A stretch of 47,778 nt of DNA from Pelargonium nanum. Lineage: Eukaryota > Streptophyta > Magnoliopsida > Geraniales > Geraniaceae. How positions within the stretch are numbered: position 1 is the first letter of the stretch; the number at the start of each line of letters is the position of its first letter. The DNA lies in the NCBI GenBank assembly GCA_036897485.1, contig JAYMTF010000166.1:1-47778 (forward strand), written 5' to 3'. The translations under genes and the position numbers were made by a program. Below, piece after piece: positions 1 through 10,712 of this stretch. Under the pieces are notes generated by a model that saw only the letters and a program-made list of their open reading frames with translations, did no database searches and had not been told where the DNA came from.

Positions 1-56
1 GATGATATTATAATAGTTGTTTACCATCCCGTGCAAAGCACGGGTGTTTCAACTAG
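1..56 (+). mobile_element. Helitron 3' terminus (truncated by window edge)
   Basis: A perfect 7-bp hairpin, CCCGTGC-AAA-GCACGGG (28-44), is followed eight bases later by CTAG (53-56) and then a host T (57). A short GC-rich hairpin about 10 nt before a terminal CTRR, inserted ahead of a T, is the diagnostic 3' end of plant Helitrons, which are rolling-circle transposons. The body and the 5' TC end would lie left of the window. No Rep/helicase coding is visible here, so it may be a non-autonomous copy. Confidence 0.7.
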
Positions 57-1045
57 TTTTCTATTAATACACAAATGAATATTATGTCATTGATTTATCA
101 AAGTCTGGTTTATAATTAAATGTGCGAAAATTGAAATTCCTCTTCATTATTCAACTAATCCTGTGGAAATAACTAATTAGTAATTTGTTAAATAATCATC
201 ATTTCTAGTGTTTGTCAAGTAACTAAATTGGAAATAAAATAAAAATTCAATTTTTTTTTTCTCAAGTTCAAAACTTGAATTTGAAAGCTGTGTTACGTAG
301 GCCCTACCTACCTAGAATGGACCCTCTTCTTCCATATTTAAACGAAATTAAAAAAAGAATAAGCTTTCGCTACTGTTGCTGTTGGAGCCAAAGCCAAAGC
401 TTCCTCTACAAACCTCTCTCTGGTGGGTTGCAAAAAGCTCTCGGCGCTAAGCTAAGGTAAATCTCAATCTCTCTTAATCTCTCTATTTTGATTTCTTTGG
501 AGACCCTTTTCTTCTGTTTTCTTACGACTATAGCTAATCTTTTCTCACTCATTCAGATTTTTTTTTTTGCTATTTTCTGATTCAATTTGAATTTGAATAT
601 GGGTTTGTATTTTGCTTTTTGGAGCTCTTCAGCTGTAATTTACTTCGACCCATTTGGGTTTGAAGTGTTCGTGTTGGTTTTGTTAATTATATTGTTCACG
701 ACCAGAAAAGATTATTGCCAAAGTTTAGATCTTTATCATTTTGGTCTATTATATTGAGATGTTAGGTCAGTTTCAGGATTTGTGAAGCTTAAAAGCTTGT
801 ACTACTTAGTTCACTTGACCAAATGCCTTTTTACCAATGTTGTAGAATTTGGGTTTTGCTTTGGACAGGCTAGTAGTGAGAGTGTGATTGCTCTCACTTG
901 GAAAGAGATAACCCATTCCACTTTTCTATTTGTTTTGAAATCACCATACCACTCAAGGTTAGAGAATACAATTCTTGTTTAAAGCAGGGTTAGTAAATTT
1001 TTGAACATAAATGGGGCTGTTCTCTATAAAGTTAAGTTAACTAGA

Positions 1046-1106
1046 GTAATGGGTTGTTATGTGTGTTGCCTGAGCTAGAGATCTCGAGTTCGAACCACCG
1101 CATTAC
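1046..1106 (+). repeat. tRNA-like (SINE-like) remnant with a Pol III B-box
   Basis: The segment contains GAGTTCGAACCACC, a good match to a tRNA T-arm/B-box. It is bounded by complementary ends, GTAATG (1046-1051) and CATTAC (1101-1106). At 61 nt it is too short for a tRNA and no convincing A-box/D-arm is visible. A tRNA-derived SINE head or a decayed tRNA pseudogene fits better than a working tRNA. Confidence 0.35.
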
Positions 1107-1131
1107 CCGAGTTGTTTTTGTCAGCTTGTTA

Positions 1132-1171
1132 CCTCATTTGTGAGAGCATTTCCTCATTTGTGAGAGCATCT
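1132..1171 (+). repeat. 20-bp tandem duplication
   Basis: Two back-to-back 20-nt units (1132-1151 and 1152-1171) begin CCTCATTTGTGAGAGCAT and differ by one base near the end. They lie in the leader intron just after the tRNA-like remnant. Confidence 0.85.
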
Positions 1172-1606
1172 CTAGTCATAAGAGCTACAATTTATAGAGG
1201 CATTGTGGTGTGATTTTGGAAGATTTAACTTCTATTTAGATATGTTTCGGGTGAAACGTTATAAATTTATAATCACAACACACGCTTGGAATTTTTTTAA
1301 TCATGACCCACATTTTGTATGTATGTTGTGGTTTTAACGTTTTGGCCTGATTTTATGGTGTTTAATGATTTCCGTTGTCTCTGCGCTTCTTTTCCTTATT
1401 TGCTAAGAGTTAATATGGTTAATTATTTATATTGAAAAAACTGCCTTGTTAGGTGTATATATTATTGTGTATTTTGTATCATTTTCTTCATTCGATGCCT
1501 TATTTGTAGAGGTAATTCTTTTATTTTGTCTCTCTTCTTAGACTTTTTGCCTCTCCAATCAAGTCCTTCCAACTTTTCTTCAAGTTGAGTTCTGTTGGTT
1601 CCACAA

Positions 1607-3712
1607 ATGATCAACAACAATGGATTGGGCAATAGTAGGGCCAGTGTGGGTTCATACCACAAGCAATCACCTATAGCCCTGAAAAAGTTTGCGTTGAGAG
1701 ATGTGCAGAACGACAAGAGGAACTCCATAAGTAATCAGCCAGAAAACTCCTGTCTTTTAGAAAGAGGATCTAAAGCAGACACCATTAAGGTTTCTGGAGC
1801 AAAGAGACTCATCCCTGACTGCCCTTCTAGCCCTCCTCGCCGTTGGTCCCTGAACAGTAGTTATGCCAATCAAGATCCCATGTATGCCGATAGGAAGTCA
1901 GATCTGGATGTAAGCAAAAGAAGAGTGCAGGAAACCGCAGACAGATCTGCTGAATTTCTTCAAACAAGGCAGTATTTCTCTAAGCAGTCAGGAACACCCC
2001 AAAGACTGAGCCAAAAGCAGGAGCATACTATATCTTACGTGCCCGCATCAGCGCCTAACTCTATGGCTTCTCTGTTGTCTCTTTCACCTTGTCAGCCTTC
2101 AGTTCCCATTTCTTTCAAAAAGTCGGGTAATAGCTTGCCAGCTTCTCAATTCAGTCACCCTGGTTTTACCTCTGAGGTTTCTCATTCTGCCGAACTCCAA
2201 GGGGGTGGTGATCAGCAGAGGATGGAACGGTTTGTTCGTCTGCAGAAGTTCTTGAAGCAGTGTGATGAAACTGAGCCGAAGGACTATATCCAGAGTAAGT
2301 CATTAAATACTCCTTCAGTATTTTATCTGTTTTGATACACTCGTTAATTCTTCCAGTACTGATCCTGTTTTTTTGTATTATGGCATTGCATTAGTGCTTT
2401 TGTACTTGTCTCCAACTGAGCTCAGCAGGCATGCGATTGAATTGGAGTATAGATCAATCCAGTTATCAATTGAGGAAGGTAAATGAATTTTCGCAGTGCT
2501 TGTATTCTTGACTCGTTATTATCTGTTGGTAGAGCCTCTTTTTGGTGTATATCTAGAACAAATGTCCCAAGTCGTGTGTTCTTGTAAATCTGTTGTATGA
2601 GAAATGGGAGTTTTGATATGGCAGAATCAGGAGATCTCAAGCTTGAAATGTCAGCACAGAACATAAGCTGCATTGTGTTAGAGATAGAGAGAGAGAGAGA
2701 GATGCCTTTTTTTTCTTCATATTTGTTTTCATCTTGACTTGTGATAGGTGTAAGATATTTGCTGTCAATATGGTTACTACAGTTTCATCATCAAATAGGA
2801 AAAAAAATGTACATTAAGTGAGGGCCGGTTATTTTTGTTATATGTATTCCAGTTTCATGCTTGATCTCGAAGTTGTCAAAGATAATTTATCTAAAGCCCT
2901 TTCTTTCAGTCTCCCTAACCTAAAAAAAAATAAAAAAACAAAGATGGAAATTGGATATTTTGATCCCTATTCTCTCAGTGTTCCTTATTTATCTTCTGTA
3001 ATGCTGCATGCTATCTAAAATCTGTGTGTAATTGCTGGGTGATGGTTGAAACCAGAAAAAGAATTAGCTTTTGTATGGTGGGCTGATATTTAAACAAGTA
3101 GCATATCAAAAGTGTATCTTCAATGAAAATTAGATTAGTCTAGCCTTTTCTTCTTCTGAAGGGAATTTCACGTGTCATTTTTATGTCATTATGCAGTAGT
3201 TGGTGAAACATTCTGTATTTTAGTTGCGTGTGAGATAGAATTTACTGTTACCTCTTTTTATTATATTGTTGAATATAAAGAAATACAAAGTCCCACATTT
3301 TGGTGAGAAATGGAAGTATTGAATTACATATAAAAGTGCTACTCAAACCCAAGCCGTTATATTGAACCCAAATTTAAAATTATTAAAATTTAACATATAT
3401 ATTCCAAGAAGTTAGAGTTACAAGAACAATAGTTCATTTAATTTAAGCATCAATGGCACTTCACTTTGTCATATTTGCTTACTAGGATGCTCTAAATTAT
3501 GCTGCATTCGATACATTAAGAGGATAGGCATCAAAATCATTGGATTTCCTCTATCCAACTGTTTTCATGAATATGTTTTGTTCATTCTGGTACTTTTGTT
3601 GTCACATTCAGGAAAAGAAATCCAACGGACGATGGCTCTTAATATCCTGGGGAAATCCACACAGGCAAACAATTCCCTTCTACCGCCACAAAGAGTCCTG
3701 CCAAAGAAGTGA
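1607..3712 (+). CDS. Uncharacterised plant protein, 290 aa, Ser-rich with conserved C-terminal helix
   Basis: Four-part model: coding exons 1607-2294, 2395-2478 and 3612-3712, preceded by a non-coding leader exon. The introns are GT-AG and the phases agree, giving 873 nt. The start is the ATG at 1607 (MINNNG); the frame is open a few codons further upstream but without another ATG. Residues 1-200 are low-complexity, basic and Ser/Pro/Gln-rich (for example SSPPRRWSLNS), probably disordered. The C-terminal 85 residues look folded: MERFVRLQKFLKQCDE is followed across the splice sites by LLYLSPTELSRHAIELEYR and SIQLSIEEGKEIQR. The good helix pattern and reading through three exon junctions argue for a real, conserved gene. 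No signal peptide or membrane segment is seen. I do not recognise a named family and assign no function. The last intron (2479-3611) carries an LTR-like scrap. Confidence 0.8.
2685..2702 (+). repeat. (GA)n microsatellite
   Basis: Pure GA dinucleotide run inside the last intron of the uncharacterised gene. A polymorphic-marker type sequence with no evident function. Confidence 0.9.
3267..3370 (+). mobile_element. Possible LTR fragment in the last intron of the uncharacterised gene
   Basis: The segment starts TGTTGAATATAAAG and contains AAAGTCCCACATT followed by TGGTGAGAAATGG. I have the impression this combination is common in short LTRs of plant genomes. Related TCCCACATTG motifs recur in NPC1 introns (near 35103, 35232 and 42773). 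No target-site duplication or second end was found, so this is a weak call. Confidence 0.3.
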
Positions 3713-4100
3713 CAGCCAATCAAGAAATTACCTATCTAGTTTTGGTGATTTCGGCACTGACCAGGTTACTTACCTCTCCATATCGGAGAAATGGGCATTT
3801 CTGGCTGCCATTGTCTGTACACTCAGCATTGATGAGCGATAGAGCCTGTTTCAAGAAACTCATTTGCCAACTCTATTAACTTATTTAGTGTTTTTCTCTG
3901 CACACAGAGAGCGAAAGGTACTAATCACTGATTAGCGCGCATATTTGCTTCTGGGAACTCGTTTCAAGTGTGCATTTTAACAGGCTTTTTTTGTCTGATG
4001 TAACCTTGCCCATTTGAGCTAGATGTTGTAACTTGTAACTGATTTATTGTTACAATTAAACAGTATTTGTTATTCTAGAAAACAATTTTGCCTTGAGCAT
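3713..4100 (+). other. 3' untranslated region of the uncharacterised gene (approximate)
   Basis: The sequence downstream of the TGA has T-rich and TGTA-type elements and an AATTAAA-like signal near 4056. The poly(A) site is not determined. Confidence 0.35.
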
Positions 4101-5923
4101 GTTGTGAATGATTCTTTCATTTCGATCTGCCATCAAAGACTGGTTTGTTTGAGAGCTTTCAAGTAACAGCTGCTTCTTTGTAGCAAAAGACCAGAGGCAC
4201 ACAGTTTGAGAAGTGAGGATTGGGAGAGGAGCAATCCAGTAGCCGCCATTATATGTAGGTCCACAATGTGTGGAGATTATGTGGCAGCTCTTTGATCATT
4301 TCGATGCAATGTTTGGAGTGAAAATGACAACCGACTTGGGACTCACACACATGAATTAACACTTTTTTTCTAGTATATACTTAGAAAAAAAATGATATTC
4401 TTGTTTTCTAATGTGGTTAACTAGAGCTGACAATTTGTACTCGAACTTGCTAGTATACAATCAAACTTTTGCCGGACTCAAAACCTGGCTAACTTTCAAG
4501 TTAAACAAATCCGCACAAATTAGCACATCATGTGCCTAAAGGTTAAAACCCGACCCAAAAACCGACTTGACATCTTAGGGAATTAATTGTACAAAATGTG
4601 GCTATTGATGAACATCCAAAAAAATATGAGAAGAAAATTGTGGCGGAGGCAGAGACAGAGCCAGAAAAACGCCAGAAAGCAGTTTTGTGGCTAAGCTCCT
4701 TCACTTCACGGCCCTTTATTATCTTATCGGCATATTTTAGCCTATAGCTGCGTTCACACTGTCTACGTTAAAAAAATCCTTAAATCGACAATTTATAATT
4801 TATAATTTTCCATGAAAACTAGCTTTTCATGCGCATCTGGGGACACAGATCACGCAATTCAATGGGTTTTGTATACGTGGCAACCTGGGAGTGGTCCATG
4901 TCACCTCTACTCATAAGTGGTTACCAATTTTTTATTATTATTTTTTTTATTTAAGCATAAAAACAAAACTGTGGATAAGGAAGTATCTGTGGGAGTGAAT
5001 GACGTTCTCATTTATTTTATTTTATTATTATTTCTTACATCCCAATCTCATCTTTTTAACCTTGAAAATAATTTCTAACTGGTAGTGGGCCCCAGTGTTA
5101 CCGAATTAAATAAAAAATCGGCGGGAGTTCCTATATCTCACGATTTATACGATAAATCCCGATATATTGGTATTCGAAGACGTGTAACACAATAGTGTTG
5201 AGTAGGTAGACGTGTACCACTGATTAACGTAAAAAAATATTTTTCTTCAATTGAGATATTTTTTTAATTGGGGATTTTGTTGGCAACTAATTTTGAATGC
5301 AATTGAAAAATTATTCTTATTTTGTATTTCAAGTCGTAGGATACATATTTTAATGTTATCATATATTATAAAATCTTTCTACGGGTTTAAGAATTAACGA
5401 GTTCATTGTATTTTGTTAATATGTTATAAAAGCGATTTATGTCTAATTTTAAGATTTGAGAAAAATAAGGTATCACAGCCATTTATATATTCTCTACAAT
5501 TATTAAAAATGCTTTAAAAAATCATTTGACTATCTAATTATGTAAAGATAAATAAAAAAATTAGATTGATTACAAAAAAAAAATTAGGATTTCTAAAATT
5601 TAAAATTCATTCACTCTCAATTTTGTTTATTATTTTGAGAACAGAGTGTTATATATAACAAGTATTTAACTTTAAATTATCTATATTATCTGAACTTAGA
5701 TTTTAGCTAGAGTCATTGTAATTAAGATTTTTCAACTCTCTCAAATAATTTAGATATTACAGCAATAAACTCATTTATTTTTAGAAAATTTCTCAAATTG
5801 ATTTTGCGGTAGGATTGTTATTTTCCTTATTTGTTAATTACTCGCAAACCCATTCAATGGCCATACGGGAAATTGGCGTACATTTGCAAATATATCGCAT
5901 GGTGTGCGAGCCACGAGCCTGCT
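4101..5923. other. Intergenic region upstream of catalase A
   Basis: AT-rich and non-coding, with no ORF resembling a protein family. It contains a degenerate hAT-like repeat (4432-4577), an ACGTGGC element (about 4875-4881, ABRE/G-box-like) and a short direct repeat, AGACGTGTA-CAC, near 5179 and 5212. From about 5230 to 5830 it is extremely AT-rich with long A and T runs. Confidence 0.6.
4432..4577 (+). mobile_element. Degenerate hAT-like MITE
   Basis: It begins TAGAGCTGACAATTTG, nearly the same terminus as the better preserved element in the NLP intron (27586-27727). The interior has the same Arg-free 'AACCCGACCC' composition. The right end, TTGACATCTTA, is only loosely complementary to the left, and the flanking duplication is not convincing. 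Confidence 0.4.
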
Positions 5924-5930
5924 TATAAAT
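5924..5930 (+). promoter_or_regulatory. TATA box of catalase A
   Basis: TATAAAT lies 92 nt upstream of the catalase A ATG. It would place transcription start near 5955 with a leader of about 65 nt. No leader intron is apparent, unlike catalase B. Confidence 0.6.
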
Positions 5931-6021
5931 TCCCAAATCCAAACCCAAACTTCTCGATTGCTTTGCAATATACGAGTTTCCAGAAATCAACAGGGTTGCT
6001 TCTCTTCCTCTTCCTATCGCC

Positions 6022-9000
6022 ATGGATCCGTACAAGGTACTCTTTCAATTTCATTTTATTTTCCTAATCTCTTCTAGCTCCCGATTGTCCTTCGATTGTT
6101 TCTGGCCTTTTCGTTGTTCAAATTAGCTTTATCTTCATATGGTATTGTGTTTTGCATCTATTTGAATTTATTTTCTGTATCTAATATCTGTGGGGGTTGT
6201 TTTTTGCATCGATTTGAATTTGAGCTTTATGTCTAGTTTCTGTTAGGGTTTAATTGGTTAATTTGCCCTGTGGGTGGATAAAATCGAACTTTCAGTTTCC
6301 TCTTCAAATTTCTAATCGATGTTGCTCTTTTGCTACACAAGTTTGTTAGAAATGTTTTTATGTCAGCGGATTGATTGATTAGATTGCGTTTATAGCTTAT
6401 GGTGTGTTTGGTTCGATGAGAAATATATCTCTCCTTCTCATCTACTCCAAGTAAAATGTTTTTTTTTGCACATCTCTGTCTTTTAAAAAATTATTTCATC
6501 AACAGTGTTTTTTGCTATCTTTTGAAACTCTTTCCCTTGGCTTGCTGCTGACTTGCTTTTCATCTATTGTTTTTAACAAATCAATGAAAGCCCTTTGGCT
6601 TTTGATTTACTCACTGATGGCTTTTGATTGATTTATCTTTCTGCTGATTGTGTTGTCTGTTTACTTTATATGATGCAGTACCGCCCTTCAAGCGCTTTCA
6701 ACTCCCCCTTCTGGACTACCAACTCTGGTGCTCCGGTGTGGAACAATAACTCTTCCTTGACAGTTGGCACTAGAGGTACCAATTGAAATCATATTGCTTG
6801 TGATCTATGATCTTATTATGGTGATTATTTATTTAGGCAGTTCTTTTAATGGTGTCTGACCTACTGTGAAGGTTCTTTTTGTTTGTTAAGTAACTGCCCA
6901 TTTCCTTTTTCCATTGAATGTTTTGTAACTAGCTGTTGCAGGAATTTTCTGTTCCTTTAGAGGAATTATTTTGTACTTTGTTGTGAAACATATAGAATTG
7001 GGAAGCTGCATTTAGATCTGAACTCTGATTCTTTCTGCAGGTCCAATTCTCCTCGAGGATTATCATCTCGTGGAAAAACTTGCCAATTTTGACCGGGAGC
7101 GGATCCCAGAACGTGTTGTCCATGCTAGGGGAGCCAGTGCTAAGGGGTTTTTTGAGGTCACTCATGATATTACTCACCTTTCCTGTGCTGATTTCCTAAG
7201 AGCTCCTGGAGTTCAGACACCTGTTATTGTCCGTTTCTCCACTGTTATCCATGAGCGTGGCAGCCCTGAAACCCTGAGGGATCCTCGTGGTTTTGCAGTG
7301 AAGTTTTACACTAGAGAGGTGAGTATTTTGTGCAGTAGAGGGGAAATTTTACAATTTACACTTTTACTATAATCTGTTTGGAAGAGAAGCTCAAGACTTG
7401 CAAAGTTTGCAGTTCTTTGTGCTTAATCAAATTATTTAATATGATTTATCCGAGAAGGAAAGCTATGTTAACCTTAAATTCTTGAAGAGGTCAAACAGAG
7501 CTGTGGGCATTTACCAGCTACAATCCCTACAGTTGTACTGTACTTCATTTAAACTTAGGTAGCCTTTGGATTAGAATATTTGTTAAGGAATGAGAAATAG
7601 GAATTGAGTTGAAATGATATTGTCATTGTTCAGGAGAACGGGAATCTCATTCCCATTCTTTCTCGATTCTCATTCTCATTCCATTTTCATAATCCAATCA
7701 CTACCTTAATTGCTTTAACTTAAAAATACATGTGAGTTTTGATGATCTTCCATATTCTTTTCTCATCAAGTTTGTTCACTTTGTTCTGTTTGTGTAATAA
7801 ACTTTTTTCTTGTGAACCCAGGGAAATTTTGATCTTGTGGGGAACAATTTCCCTGTCTTTTTTATTCGTGATGGAATGAAATTCCCAGACATGGTTCATT
7901 CCCTAAAACCCAATCCCAAGTCCCACATTCAGGAGAACTGGAGGATCGTTGACTTTTTCTCTCACCACCCTGAGAGTTTGAACATGTTCACCTTCCTCTT
8001 TGATGATGTTGGTATTCCACAAGATTACAGGCACATGGATGGTTCTGGTGTTAACACCTATACTCTCATTAATAAGGCGGGGAAAGCACACTATGTCAAG
8101 TTTCACTGGAGACCTACTTGTGGAGTAAAGTGTTTGTTGGAGGATGAGGCAATCAAGGTTGGAGGAGCTAATCACAGCCATGCAACTAAGGATCTCTACG
8201 ATTCAATTGCAGCTGGGAACTATCCTGAGTGGAAACTTTTCATCCAAACAATTGATCCTGATCACGAAGACAAATTCGACTTCGATCCACTTGATGTGAC
8301 AAAGACTTGGCCAGAAGACATTTTGCCTCTGCAGCCAGTTGGCCGCATGGTCTTAAATAAGAACATTGATAACTTCTTTGCTGAAAATGAACAGCTTGCT
8401 TTTTGTCCTGCAATTGTGGTTCCTGGTGTCTACTATTCTGATGATAAACTACTCCAGACTCGTATCTTTTCATATTCTGATACTCAGAGGCACCGACTTG
8501 GACCTAATTACCTACAGCTCCCAGCTAATGCTCCCAAGTGCGCACATCACAACAATCACTATGATGGTTTCATGAATTTTGCACACAGAGATGAAGAGGT
8601 ACTTTTCCTTCTTTTCTCTCCTTATTGTTTTTACTTTAGAAAGAAATGGATAGATAATCTAACTGCATCTAAACTGGGGCACATGCCTTGAGATCAAGTA
8701 CCTTAATACAATTATCTCAATATGATCATGTGTAAATTTTGCTTGTATTATCCCTTGGATAGTTACTAATAAAATCGTGTATCATGGTATCTTTTAGGTT
8801 GACTATTTCCCTTCAAGATATGATACAGCTCGTCATGCTGAGAGGTATCCCATTCCTCCAGCCATTTGCACTGGAAGGCGTGACAGGGTGAGTTAATACT
8901 GTTTTCATTTACAGTTGCTTTATAATGTGGAAATGCAATTTGATTTAATGTTATGTTGAACCAGATCATCTAATGGTAATCCGTAAGAATTTTTGTCAGC

Positions 9001-9890
9001 ATCTTGAAAGTATTAATACATTATAGAACCCTGGTGGTGTGCCCAGTGGATAATTATGCTTCTAGGACATGTTTCTCCATGGGGGGAATAAAAAGTAGTT
9101 GCTTTGATAGCTGAAAGTTAATAGCATGTCTATTGGCTATTAGGGTGTAAAAACAATGACTAACTGGTAAAAACATGTTTTCTCAGCTTTTTTGTGGTGT
9201 TTATGTTATAAGTACTTGTAGTCAAAGATAATGGGGAAAACTGGGAAAGCAGAGATTGTGGTATGTTACTGATGTTCTCTAGAGTCTATGGTAACTTCCT
9301 CTATGGTTGGTTTGGAAATATGATGGCATGAGTTGGATAACTTCATCTGTTAGTTTGCTGTCGGCTATCGCTATATGAATGGCTTGGTCAGGAAATGAAC
9401 AAGTGTAACTTCCTTTTTTCTTGTTTTTGCTAAATGCAGTGTGTCATCGAGAAGGAGAACAACTTCGCTGAGCCTGGTCAGCGATACCGATCATGGTCAG
9501 CAGATAGGTAAGCATGGCATGGCCTTTTTTTCTTCTTGAAATGCCACTAAATATAGAGATTATTGCAATTCTTGATTGGCTTGCCCTTGGTATCTGCTTG
9601 TTTCCAGGCAAGAAAGATTCATCTGCCGCTGGATTGATGCTCTATCTGATCCCCGTGTGACACATGAGATCCGTAGTATCTGGATCTCATACTGGTCTCA
9701 GGTTAGCCTTGGTTTCTCTTGAGTGATTCTCATATATTCATAATCTATCTTGAATTGAGCAAGTCAGTTTTGATTTTCTGTTAATATTCTACTGAATACT
9801 GATGAAATCCTTCGTTATTGTTTGGCACAGGCTGACGAATCACTGGGTCAGAAGCTAGCATCTCGCCTTAATGTGAAACCAAGCTTCTAA
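6022..9890 (+). CDS. CAT: Catalase A, 492 aa, peroxisomal
   Basis: Haem catalase (2 H2O2 to O2 + 2 H2O). Eight coding exons: 6022-6036, 6679-6775, 7041-7318, 7822-8598, 8798-8887, 9440-9507, 9608-9701, 9831-9890. All are GT-AG and total 1479 nt, the usual plant length. The start ATG is in GCCATGG context and gives MDPYKYRPSSA, the standard plant catalase N-terminus. Catalytic residues are in place: His65 in [13 protein letters not shown], Asn138 in VGNNFP, and haem ligand Tyr348 in RIFSYSDTQ. The C-terminus, [14 protein letters not shown], holds QKL 13 residues from the end, the internal peroxisomal signal described for plant catalases. The sequence is close to the standard leaf-type enzyme ([20 protein letters not shown]). 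A Tourist-like MITE sits in intron 3. It is the upstream member of a tandem pair with CAT-B about 6 kb away. Exact orthology to a numbered isoform is not decided. Confidence 0.97.
7558..7705 (+). mobile_element. Tourist-like (PIF/Harbinger) MITE in catalase A intron 3
   Basis: 148-bp element flanked by TTA on both sides (7555-7557 and 7706-7708), the target-site duplication of PIF/Harbinger. Its termini are inverted: GGTAGCCTTTGGATTA on the left, and the reverse complement of the right end is GGTAGTGATTGGATTA. The interior has repeated CATTCC/GGAATG-type words. It has no coding capacity. Confidence 0.75.
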
Positions 9891-10115
9891 AGTGGTGCCA
9901 AAGTTGATGTTCTTTTGAGTGGCAATGAGAGAGAAAGAAGTAAAAATGTAGAGTGAAGTTGGATTATTTCTAAGCATAAACCAGTATCTAGCCGTTGGAC
10001 TTATGTGCTATATAATAATATAATATTATAATGTTGTACTAAACATTACATGTGTCTTGTGACATTGTACCCTGGTGTTTTAATTTAATAAATGCTTGGC
10101 TATCTATAATATGGA
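9891..10115 (+). other. 3' untranslated region of catalase A (approximate)
   Basis: Sequence after the TAA with several TGTA/TTGTAC elements and AATAAA at about 10087. I infer polyadenylation around 10110. Confidence 0.5.
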
Positions 10116-10234
10116 CAACTTGTGTTTACCTGGGTTCTGGATTATATGTGTTCTTCTTGATTGATTTGGAGCTATCAAAATATATTCCTAGTTGCCAGGT
10201 TAGTATTAATATTATGGATGATTAGTTGCGAAGT

Positions 10235-10712
10235 GAAGGGACCATGTTCATGTTATATACCTTAGGAGATCGGTTGACAGGACGAGGATAATCTCTAAGG
10301 ATTAGAGCGGACAATTTGAACGCGATCCTCATTTTCTAGTTTTGGGTTTGCATAAAATTGATAGGACCCTTTTTGGGTTGGGTTGGACAAACCTGCATAA
10401 CCCATGTAAAGTTTTGGATTTGTAACTCGCATTCCTTTCGGTTTGGGTTTGGATCTTTAAACCCGAACCCAAAGGGAAGGGATCATGTTCATGTTATGTC
10501 TTAGGAGATTGGTTGAGATGACAGGAATCTACTGAGTTGACAATTTGGATCTGATCCTCAATTTTCGGTTTTGAATTTGCATAAAATTGATAGGATCATT
10601 TCTGGGTTGAGTTGGACAAACCTGCATAACCCACGTAAAGTTTTGGATTCGTTACTTGCATTCCTTTCAGATTGGGTTTCGAACTTTTATACTCGAACCC
10701 GAAAAAATCCAA
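10235..10712 (+). repeat. Imperfect tandem duplication, period about 241 bp
   Basis: The unit starting GAAGGGACCATGTTCATG at 10235 recurs at 10476 as GAAGGGATCATGTTCATG and stays alignable through CATAAAATTGATAGGA, GACAAACCTGCATAACCCA, GTAAAGTTTTGGATT and CGAACCC. Both units contain a GACAATTTG motif and long 'GGGTTTGGGTT'-like tracts, as in hAT-like repeats elsewhere in the window. The copies look about 80-85 percent alike by eye, so the duplication is not recent. Confidence 0.85.

Larger units (their letters stand above)
330..1541 (+). promoter_or_regulatory. Putative promoter, leader exon and leader intron of the 1607-3712 gene
   Basis: A TATTTAAA-like element lies at about 334. It is followed by an exon-like, C/T-rich leader that ends at a good donor, AAG|GTAAAT (456/457). 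A pyrimidine-rich acceptor, TTCTTAG, at 1541 precedes the coding exon. I infer a leader intron of about 1.08 kb, which is common in plant housekeeping genes. The transcription start is not determined. The intron holds a tRNA-like/SINE-like scrap and a 20-bp tandem repeat, listed separately. Confidence 0.45.

Noticed and set aside
1595-1606. Upstream extension of the uncharacterised protein beginning with TTG (VPQ before MINNNG)
   Set aside because: TTG is not a credible start in a plant nuclear gene; the first ATG in this frame is at 1607.
6405-6480. GGTGTGTTTGGTTCGATGAG in catalase A intron 1, like a Tourist MITE end
   Set aside because: No inverted partner end or matching TTA/TAA flank was found downstream; the motif alone is common in plant introns.
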